Positions 46,251 through 53,406 of a stretch of 64,000 nt of DNA are shown here, piece by piece (the stretch's first letter is position 1; each line of letters begins with the position of its first letter). Origin of the DNA: Lachnospiraceae bacterium (GTDB taxonomy: Bacteria; Bacillota; Clostridia; Lachnospirales; Lachnospiraceae); contig JALCRM010000010.1 of the NCBI GenBank assembly GCA_022652545.1, forward strand, positions 1 through 64,000. The letters are read 5' to 3'. Under the pieces are notes generated by a model, which was given only the letters and a program-made list of their open reading frames with translations, did not search any database and was not told the origin of the DNA. Made by a program: the position numbers and the translations under genes.

Positions 46251-46649
46251 ATGCCGGAATATTGTATTCGTGTAAAACGTGTTTATGAGGCGCCAGATCC
46301 CGAAGACGGCTGCAGGATCCTCGCCGACAGACTGTGGCCGAGGGGACTTTCCAGGGAAAAGGCTGCACTGGACCGCTGGGTCAGGGATGTCGCTCCGACC
46401 GAAGCACTGCGGAAAAGTTATGCGCATAAGGCGGAACGGTACGAGGACTTCAGAACCGCGTACAGAAAAGAACTTGATGAGAACCCGGAAGCGGAGGAGG
46501 TACTGTGCTTCTGCAGATCTGCGCTCCGGTCGCGGAATGTGACGCTGCTTTGCGCCGCGAAGGATGAGAACCACAGCAACGCGTTCGTGCTGTGCGAATG
46601 GATCAAACGGAAAATGGAGGAAAAAGAAGATGTTTTGCTTTCAGTGTGA
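46251..46649 (+). CDS. DUF488 family protein
   Basis: A 132-aa protein matching the YeaO branch of DUF488: KRVYEAPDPEDGCRILADRLWPRGLSREKA at the N terminus (in two parts), WVRDVAPTEALRKSY, and the C-terminal VTLLCAAKDENHSNAFVL. The function of the family is not established. Its 3' end overlaps the hcp start by 20 bp, so translation is probably coupled. It lies second in the operon divergent from the Crp/Fnr gene. Confidence 0.88.
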   Translation: MPEYCIRVKRVYEAPDPEDGCRILADRLWPRGLSREKAALDRWVRDVAPTEALRKSYAHKAERYEDFRTAYRKELDENPEAEEVLCFCRSALRSRNVTLLCAAKDENHSNAFVLCEWIKRKMEEKEDVLLSV

Positions 46650-49473
46650 ACAGACGGCCGGCTGCACAGGCTGCAGAGGAAATGCCGGAGTGTGCGGTAA
46701 AAAGTCGGATACCGCGGACATGCAGGATGCACTTACGGGAGCGCTGATCGGACTTGCGCGCCTTGCAGGATCGGAAACGGTGCCTGCCGACAGTACCAGC
46801 CGTGTCCTTATCGAAGGGCTCTTTACGACAGTCACCAATGTCAGTTTCGATGACGACGCGATCCGGGTACAGCTTGAAAGGGCACATGCCGAGAAGGCGA
46901 GAATCCTTCAGAACAGCGCGTCCGGAAAGGACAGCAGCGACTACAGCATGAAGGATCTGTGGGATGCGCGGGAAGACATCCGTTCCCTGAAGTCCCTGAT
47001 CCTGTTCGGGCTGCGCGGCATGTCGGCCTATGCCAGCCATGCGCGGGTGCTGGGCTATCATGATGACGATGTTGACCGCTTCTTCTGTGAGGGCCTCGCT
47101 GCCGTCGGCGGGGAACTGACCATGGAACAGCTGCTGCCTGTTGTGCTGAAGGTCGGTGAGGTCAACCTGAAATGTATGGCGCTGCTTGACAGGGCCAATA
47201 CGGAGACCTACGGAACACCTGTTCCGGTCACGGTGCCGCTGAAAGTCGAAAAAGGTCCGTTTATCGTTGTCACCGGACATGACCTGCGCGACCTGAAGCT
47301 GCTGCTCGAGCAGATCGGGGACAGGGGCGTCCATGTTTATACACACGGGGAGATGCTGCCGGCGCAGGCTTATCCGGAACTGAAGAAGTATCCGCAGCTC
47401 CGTGGCAATTTCGGTACGGCGTGGCAGAACCAGCAGAGGGAATTTGACGGCATTCCTGCACCTGTCCTTTATACGACCAACTGCCTGATGCCTCCGAAGG
47501 CGAGCTATGCGGACCGCGTATTTACCACCGGAGAGGTCGCGTTCCCGGGAACGGTGCATATCGGCGAAGACAAGGATTTCACACCGGTGATCGAAAAGGC
47601 GCTGGCGCTCGGCGGCTATTCCGAAGACCGGCAGTTTACGGGGATCAACGGCGGGACGGAAGTGACGACCGGGTTCGGCCGCGAAACGGTGCTTTCCCAT
47701 GCGGGAGATATCGCCGAGGCCGTAAAGGCCGGAAAAATAAGCCACTTCTTTCTTGTTGCGGGCTGCGACGGGGCAAAACCGGGGCGGAACTACTATACGG
47801 AATTTGTAAAACAGACACCGAAGGATTCGATCGTCCTGACACTGGCCTGCGGCAAGTACCGTTTCAATGATCTGGATCTCGGTACGGTGGCCGGGCTGCC
47901 GCGTATTCTCGATATGGGACAGTGCAACGATGCCTACGGAGCGATCCAGGTCGCGGTAGCGCTGGCACAGGCGTTTGACTGCGGCGTCAATGACCTTCCT
48001 CTTTCCTTTGTGCTTTCCTGGTATGAGCAGAAAGCGGTCTGCATCCTTCTGACACTGCTGCATCTCGGCATACAGAATATCCTGCTCGGGCCGACGCTTC
48101 CTGCGTTCCTTTCTCCCAATGTGCTGAAGTATCTTGTGGACAATTACCATATAGGGCCCGTCAGTACACCGGAAAAGGATCTTGACAGACTGCTCGGCAG
48201 AAAACCCGTGTCCGGAGATGGTGTCGCAGCGCAGGAGGAGAGCCGCGCCGCGATGCTCAAAGGATATGTCGGAAGGCTGAGCCGGGGCGACAGCCTGGAT
48301 GCAGTCAGGAAGGACTTTGTTTCCCATTTCCGGAGCGTCGATGCGGCGGAGATCGCCCGTGCGGAACAGGAGCTGATCATGGACGGAACGCCTGTCGCCG
48401 ACGTGCAGAAACTCTGCGATGTCCATTCTGCCCTGTTTCACGGGGCAACGAGGGAGGAGCAGATCGCGAACGCGGAAAAGGCGGTGGAGGCTTCCTCTGC
48501 AAAGGCGGACAGTATGCCGGCTGCGGCTTCCTCTGCCCCGGATCCGGGACATCCGGTCAGTGTGTTTACTGCCGAAAACAAAGTGCTCTCCGCTCTGATC
48601 AAAGGGATCCGTGACAGTGCGGCTTCCGGGGAGAGCCGGGAAACGGCTCCGGAAAAACTGGAAGAACTGCGCGCGGCACTGGCGGAACACTATGCGGCGA
48701 AGGGAGACCTGGTCTATCCGCTCCTGAAGGCCGGTTACGGGATCTCCGGGCCGGCCGATGTCATGTGGGGTGTCGATGACGAGATCAGGGACGAGCTGAA
48801 AGTTCTTGCCGGTGAAGGAGAAGCGCTGCCGCAGTACGGGGAAAGACTGGAGAAGGTGCTGACCCGAGCGGAAGAGATGGTCTACAAGGAAGCAAATATC
48901 CTTTATCCTCTCTGCCTGCGGTTCTTTACAAAGGAGGACTGGATGCGTATGTATGATGAACTGCCGGCTTATGACTATGAGGGCTTTGCAAAACGTCCGG
49001 TATGGAGCGAGGCGGAAGAAATGCGGAAAGAAGCGAAGAGCGTGGCGGCGGAGAGCGCCGTGCCGGCAGCAGGGGAAGAAGGAACGATCCGGCTGGGCAG
49101 CGGACATATGACGCCTTCCCAGGTGGAAGCAGTTCTGAACACGATCCCGATGGAACTTTCGTTTATCGATGACAAAGACAAAAACTGCTTTTTCAATGCG
49201 GGGAAAAAGCTCTTCAGAAGGCCGGATACCGCAGTGGACAGGGAAGTCTACTCCTGCCATCCGCCGAAATTTGCAGCGATGGCAAGACAGGTGATCGCAA
49301 GTCTCAGAAGCGGGGCGCAGGACAGCGTCGATGTATGGATGAACAAACGCGGAGAACCGGTCCTTGTACGCTACATGGCGGTCAGAAACGAAAAAGGGGA
49401 ATATGTCGGTACCCTGGAGTGTGTCCAGAAAATGGGGTTTGCAAAGAAGCATTTTAATAAAGACGGAATTTAA
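46630..49473 (+). CDS. hcp: Hydroxylamine reductase (Hcp) fused to DUF438-hemerythrin-PAS
   Basis: A 947-aa fusion. Residues 1-520 are a complete Hcp: the N-terminal Cys set C3-x2-C6-x8-C15-x6-C22 binds the Fe-S cluster, and GCDGAKPGRNYYT, LACGKYRF, and DMGQCNDAYGA carry hybrid-cluster ligands. From about 535 the sequence matches a whole DUF438 protein: the DUF438 domain (LKGYVGRLSRGDSLDAVRKD), a hemerythrin-like four-helix region (about 638-770, with HYAAKGDLVYPLLK), and a PAS domain (about 823-940, LNTIPMELSFIDDKDKNCFF). Hcp reduces NO or hydroxylamine; the added domains could bind NO or O2 through a di-iron site. The ATG at 46630 follows ATGGAGGAAAAAG. Confidence 0.9.
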   Translation: MFCFQCEQTAGCTGCRGNAGVCGKKSDTADMQDALTGALIGLARLAGSETVPADSTSRVLIEGLFTTVTNVSFDDDAIRVQLERAHAEKARILQNSASGKDSSDYSMKDLWDAREDIRSLKSLILFGLRGMSAYASHARVLGYHDDDVDRFFCEGLAAVGGELTMEQLLPVVLKVGEVNLKCMALLDRANTETYGTPVPVTVPLKVEKGPFIVVTGHDLRDLKLLLEQIGDRGVHVYTHGEMLPAQAYPELKKYPQLRGNFGTAWQNQQREFDGIPAPVLYTTNCLMPPKASYADRVFTTGEVAFPGTVHIGEDKDFTPVIEKALALGGYSEDRQFTGINGGTEVTTGFGRETVLSHAGDIAEAVKAGKISHFFLVAGCDGAKPGRNYYTEFVKQTPKDSIVLTLACGKYRFNDLDLGTVAGLPRILDMGQCNDAYGAIQVAVALAQAFDCGVNDLPLSFVLSWYEQKAVCILLTLLHLGIQNILLGPTLPAFLSPNVLKYLVDNYHIGPVSTPEKDLDRLLGRKPVSGDGVAAQEESRAAMLKGYVGRLSRGDSLDAVRKDFVSHFRSVDAAEIARAEQELIMDGTPVADVQKLCDVHSALFHGATREEQIANAEKAVEASSAKADSMPAAASSAPDPGHPVSVFTAENKVLSALIKGIRDSAASGESRETAPEKLEELRAALAEHYAAKGDLVYPLLKAGYGISGPADVMWGVDDEIRDELKVLAGEGEALPQYGERLEKVLTRAEEMVYKEANILYPLCLRFFTKEDWMRMYDELPAYDYEGFAKRPVWSEAEEMRKEAKSVAAESAVPAAGEEGTIRLGSGHMTPSQVEAVLNTIPMELSFIDDKDKNCFFNAGKKLFRRPDTAVDREVYSCHPPKFAAMARQVIASLRSGAQDSVDVWMNKRGEPVLVRYMAVRNEKGEYVGTLECVQKMGFAKKHFNKDGI

Positions 49474-49495
49474 AGCGGATCCCGGAACATGCGGG

Positions 49496-49536
49496 GGACG
49501 CCGGACTGCAGAGCAGCCGGGCGTCCTTTGTGTTTT
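49496..49536 (+). terminator. Terminator after the hcp operon
   Basis: GGACGCCGG (49496-49504) pairs with CCGGGCGTCC (49517-49526) with one bulge, followed by TTTGTGTTTT. It separates hcp from the TetR-kinase gene. Confidence 0.65.
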
Positions 49537-49568
49537 GTCTGAATAACATAAAAACTGCAGTAATTCTG

Positions 49569-49595
49569 TTGTAAATACGTACTGCGGAGTATAAT
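49569..49595 (+). promoter_or_regulatory. Candidate promoter of the TetR-hybrid kinase gene
   Basis: A perfect TATAAT (49590-49595) with TTGTAA (49569-49574) at a short 15-bp spacing. The short spacer suggests dependence on an activator or a different -35. Confidence 0.45.
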
Positions 49596-49640
49596 AAAGA
49601 TGAATACTGTTCAAGTGTGGTGCAGAGGGGTGCGGTTAAG

Positions 49641-52600
49641 ATGAGCCTGCCGATCAGTAATGCGAGAGAGAAACTGATATCCCATGGAAAGGCGCTTTTG
49701 CTCAGGAGTGGCTATCAGAAAATGCGCATAAAGGATCTTGCCGAGGAGTGCGGCATCGCGGCAGGCACCTTTTATACGTATTTTGACAGCAAGACTGAAC
49801 TGATCAACGCCATTGCGCTGCAGGACTGGGAGGCCATGCTGGAGGAGATCGACCGGTCCCTGGACGGCGGCCGGACTATGCACGAAAAGCTTGGGATCAT
49901 TTACGGTCTCTTCGAGCATTTTATATCGGTTTATCTCAGCAGCTGGGTCCCTGTCGGATCGGAACCGGGCAATGTGGACAGATACAGAGAGATCAGGGAG
50001 CAGGGTCTGCACCGGCTTTCGGAACGCGTCTGCAGGATACTGCCGGTGCGGGAAAAACAGTCCGAAAAGCGCGGGTACTGCAGCCTGTCAAATGAAGAAC
50101 TGTCCCTTGTGATCGTGGAGAATATGCTGTCGATCGCGGAAAACAAGGCGCTGTGTTTTGACAGCTTTGCGGAGACCGTAGAGCAGTGGCTCACGGACTG
50201 CGGAGCGGAGGTGAAAAGCCCTGCAGCCGATCCGTCCGGCAGCGAACTTACACCTGAAAAGCTGCAGTTTCTGATTGATGCAACACCGGGGAAGAAGGCA
50301 TTTTACCGTATAGAGGGAGACCGCACGCAGGCACTGTACCAGTCTCCGGAGCTGTGCGGATATTTTGGAACGGAAGCGGATGATATGCAGCGGACTGCCG
50401 CGGAAGACGCGATCGCCCTGGTGCATCCGGATGACAGACAGGGACTGCTGGATGCGATCCATACCTGCGTCCGTACCGGCCGGCCGTTTGAGCATTACTG
50501 GCGTATTCTGCAGCGGAGCGGCGAAACGGGATGGGTATATGCGGAAGGCTGCATCTGCGGAATAAGGGACGGCGCGCCTGTGATCCTTTCCATATACCAC
50601 AGTCCGGCGGCTGAAAATGACATTTATCAGAATATCATTGACGGGACGCGGAGCCTCGTATACGTCTGCGACCGGCATACATACGACATTCTGTATGCCA
50701 ATAAGGCCGCCCGTGAATATGAATCCGGGACGAGCGGCGTATTTTCCGGCGGGAAGTGCTACAGCTGTATTCAGGGCAGAACAGAGCCGTGTGAGGACTG
50801 CATCCTGAAGGCAGGGACCGGCTCCTTCGACCGGATCCGGTTCAACAGTCACCGCGGCGTGTGGGAACATCTCTCCGGAGAATATATTGACTGGTGCGGT
50901 CACGAAGCGTTTGTTCAGTATATTCGTGACATTAACGAGCAGAAGGAACTGCAGCTGCAGTATGAGAATGAGAAGAAGCGGTATGCCACTGCAGTTTCCG
51001 GTGCAAATCTGTCAGTCTGGGAATACCGGGTCAGGGAACATCAGATCATCAGCGGACAGAGTTCACTCGACAAATATGCATTGCCGGAGATCATCGAAAA
51101 TGTACCGGCTTCCATTCTGCCTCTGATTGAAGAGGAAGACAGGGACAGGTTCCTTGCCATGTTCCGGAAAATCGAAGCCGGGGAAGAGCACGTATCCGGC
51201 GATTACTGGATGAAGCCGATCGGGAAAAAGCCTACTGCCTGCGAGCACGTGGTTTATACGGTCGAAAAAGACGCGGATGGGGCGCCTTCGGTGGCTTATG
51301 GCGTGAGTATCGATATTACCGCGCAGGAAAGGGAGCGTCGGCAGTTCAGGGAATCCATGCAGGAACTGCTGACCGCCAATCCGGAATCCCTGTGCCACTA
51401 TACCTTCAACCTTACGAGGAACCTCTGCTACGGCGGACAGGGAAAATCGTCAGAGGTCGTGCGTGCCATAAATTCGGATACGGTCGACGGCCTGTTCAGG
51501 AACATAGAAAAACTCATACCGGCGGCAAAGCAGAGGACGGCATTCAGAAGAACCTTCAACCGGCGGCAGCTGATGGAGAATTTTGAAGCCGGCACACACA
51601 TCGTATCGCTGGAGTACGAAAGGTCGGATTCCAAAGGCGGCATCATTTCCGTCATCACATCCGTAAAGCTGATCAAAAATCCGGAGACGAACGATGTCAC
51701 CGGCGCAGTATATTCTATGAATATTTCCCACCAGAAGCGTCTGGAAAAGATCCTGAAGATCATTACCAGCCAGGAGTATCAGATGGTGTCCGTACTGGAT
51801 CTGGAGAGCCGGAAGATCGAGGCTGTCTATCTGGGAGCCGGTATGCCCGAGCTTTACCGGGAGTTTTTCAGAAACCCCGGGGACACCTGCGACGCGGAGG
51901 TGCTGAAACGCCGCAGCCTGGAGACCTGGCTGCTGCCGGAGGACGCCGGGATCTATAGCGAGGCCACAGATATTTCCCGCCTTCCGGGAAAACTGAACAG
52001 ACACGGCCATCTTGCATTTACGGTCCGTACACGCGCGGAGGGCGGAAACAGCGAAACAGGATTTCGTAAATTCCAGCACTACTGGCTTGACGATACTCAC
52101 AGGCAGATCATCATTATCACATCGGATGTCACACAAAGCCTCATGCACCAGCAGCAGGAACTGGAAAAAGAGAGAGAGCTGCGGGAGCAGGCGCTTTCGG
52201 CAAACGCCGCAAAAACGGACTTCCTGTCCCGGATGAGCCATGATATCAGGACGCCGATCAACGGCATTACGGGAATGGTCCACATCGCTAAGCTGCAGGA
52301 TAATCCGGCAAAGACGATCGACTGCCTCAACAAGATCGATACTTCCTCCAGGTTTCTTCTGGGCCTTGTCAATGAAGTACTGGATATGGCCAAAGCGGAG
52401 AGCGGCAAGATCGAACTGCACCCTGAGCCTTACAGGACCGAAGCACTGCGGGAGTACCTGGATGCCGTGATCAGACCGCTGTGCGAAGAAAAGAAGATCA
52501 GGTTCGAATACTTTACGGACGAGGCAGCGGGCGTCATACCCGTGACGGATGTGCTGCGGCTGAACCAGATCTATTTCAACCTGCTTTCAAACGCCGTGAA

Positions 52601-53351
52601 ATATACGCCTGAGGGCGGGACCGTGACCTGCAGGATGCGTTCGCATGTCCTGCGTTCCGGGAGACTTGCGGAGGAAGTGCAGGTCAGCGACACCGGCATC
52701 GGGATCAGCAGGAGTTTTCAGAAGGTGCTGTTTGATCCCTTCGTGCAGGAAGGAAGGGATGATACGGCAGCAAACCGCGGCACCGGACTGGGGCTTGCCA
52801 TTGTGAAAAAGATCGTGGACATGATGGACGGAACGATTTCGGTGAAGAGCAGGATCAATGCAGGCACGACATTCACGGTGCGTATTGTGTGCGATTATGT
52901 GCCTGACAGACCTTCCGGCCGCGGTACGGATGATATAAGCGCGTACGGCAGCGGAGACAGTCTGGAAGGTAAGCACATCCTGCTGTGCGAGGATCACCCT
53001 CTCAACCAGGAGATCGCCAAAGCACTGCTGGAGGAAAAACACGCTTCCGTTACCATAGCGGAGGACGGGAAGAAAGGTGTCGAAGCCTTTCTGGCTTCGG
53101 AGCCTGCTTATTTTGATGCGGTCCTGATGGATATACGGATGCCCGTCATGGACGGCTATGCGGCAACGAAAGCCATCCGCTCCCTGGCCAGGAACGATGC
53201 TGCAGAAGTGCCCATCATTGCCATGACGGCAGACGCATTCACCGACGATGTCGAAAAGTGTCTTAAGGCGGGAATGAAAGGCCATGTCGCCAAGCCGATC
53301 ATTCCGTCTGACCTATACGCGGCTCTGGAAAAAGCCATGCGTAAGCGCTGA
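49641..53351 (+). CDS. TetR regulator fused to PAS hybrid histidine kinase and receiver
   Basis: A single 1236-aa open frame. Residues 8-55 are a canonical TetR HTH (IKDLAEECGIAAGTFYTYFD), and 60-195 look like a complete TetR ligand-binding domain. From about residue 210 (ELTPEKLQFLIDATPG) the protein matches the N terminus of the neighbour kinase (MELTEEKLKSLSETIPG) and continues with about five PAS units, one with the Cys pattern CYSCIQGRTEPCEDC. HisKA has His867 ([19 protein letters not shown]), HATPase follows ([19 protein letters not shown]), and the receiver has Asp1164. The ATG at 49641 has a GAGGGG site 10 bp upstream. No membrane segment is seen, so a DNA-bound kinase is plausible. 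Confidence 0.9.
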   Translation: MSLPISNAREKLISHGKALLLRSGYQKMRIKDLAEECGIAAGTFYTYFDSKTELINAIALQDWEAMLEEIDRSLDGGRTMHEKLGIIYGLFEHFISVYLSSWVPVGSEPGNVDRYREIREQGLHRLSERVCRILPVREKQSEKRGYCSLSNEELSLVIVENMLSIAENKALCFDSFAETVEQWLTDCGAEVKSPAADPSGSELTPEKLQFLIDATPGKKAFYRIEGDRTQALYQSPELCGYFGTEADDMQRTAAEDAIALVHPDDRQGLLDAIHTCVRTGRPFEHYWRILQRSGETGWVYAEGCICGIRDGAPVILSIYHSPAAENDIYQNIIDGTRSLVYVCDRHTYDILYANKAAREYESGTSGVFSGGKCYSCIQGRTEPCEDCILKAGTGSFDRIRFNSHRGVWEHLSGEYIDWCGHEAFVQYIRDINEQKELQLQYENEKKRYATAVSGANLSVWEYRVREHQIISGQSSLDKYALPEIIENVPASILPLIEEEDRDRFLAMFRKIEAGEEHVSGDYWMKPIGKKPTACEHVVYTVEKDADGAPSVAYGVSIDITAQERERRQFRESMQELLTANPESLCHYTFNLTRNLCYGGQGKSSEVVRAINSDTVDGLFRNIEKLIPAAKQRTAFRRTFNRRQLMENFEAGTHIVSLEYERSDSKGGIISVITSVKLIKNPETNDVTGAVYSMNISHQKRLEKILKIITSQEYQMVSVLDLESRKIEAVYLGAGMPELYREFFRNPGDTCDAEVLKRRSLETWLLPEDAGIYSEATDISRLPGKLNRHGHLAFTVRTRAEGGNSETGFRKFQHYWLDDTHRQIIIITSDVTQSLMHQQQELEKERELREQALSANAAKTDFLSRMSHDIRTPINGITGMVHIAKLQDNPAKTIDCLNKIDTSSRFLLGLVNEVLDMAKAESGKIELHPEPYRTEALREYLDAVIRPLCEEKKIRFEYFTDEAAGVIPVTDVLRLNQIYFNLLSNAVKYTPEGGTVTCRMRSHVLRSGRLAEEVQVSDTGIGISRSFQKVLFDPFVQEGRDDTAANRGTGLGLAIVKKIVDMMDGTISVKSRINAGTTFTVRIVCDYVPDRPSGRGTDDISAYGSGDSLEGKHILLCEDHPLNQEIAKALLEEKHASVTIAEDGKKGVEAFLASEPAYFDAVLMDIRMPVMDGYAATKAIRSLARNDAAEVPIIAMTADAFTDDVEKCLKAGMKGHVAKPIIPSDLYAALEKAMRKR

Positions 53352-53393
53352 TGTTTTTGCAATAATACCTTCATCGGCTCTCCGGTTATGCGA

Positions 53394-53399
53394 TACAAT
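53394..53399 (+). promoter_or_regulatory. -10 box next to the ATG of the last PAS kinase
   Basis: TACAAT lies 7 bp before the ATG at 53407, which has no ribosome binding site. Transcription from this box would begin at or next to the A of the start codon, giving a leaderless mRNA. No good -35 was found. Confidence 0.35.
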
Positions 53400-53406
53400 A
53401 GAACAC

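Noticed and set aside
46603..49614. A 1003-codon open frame on the minus strand opposite hcp
   Set aside because: It mirrors the GC-rich codon pattern of hcp, has no recognisable domain and no ribosome binding site; the plus-strand product is clearly Hcp-DUF438.
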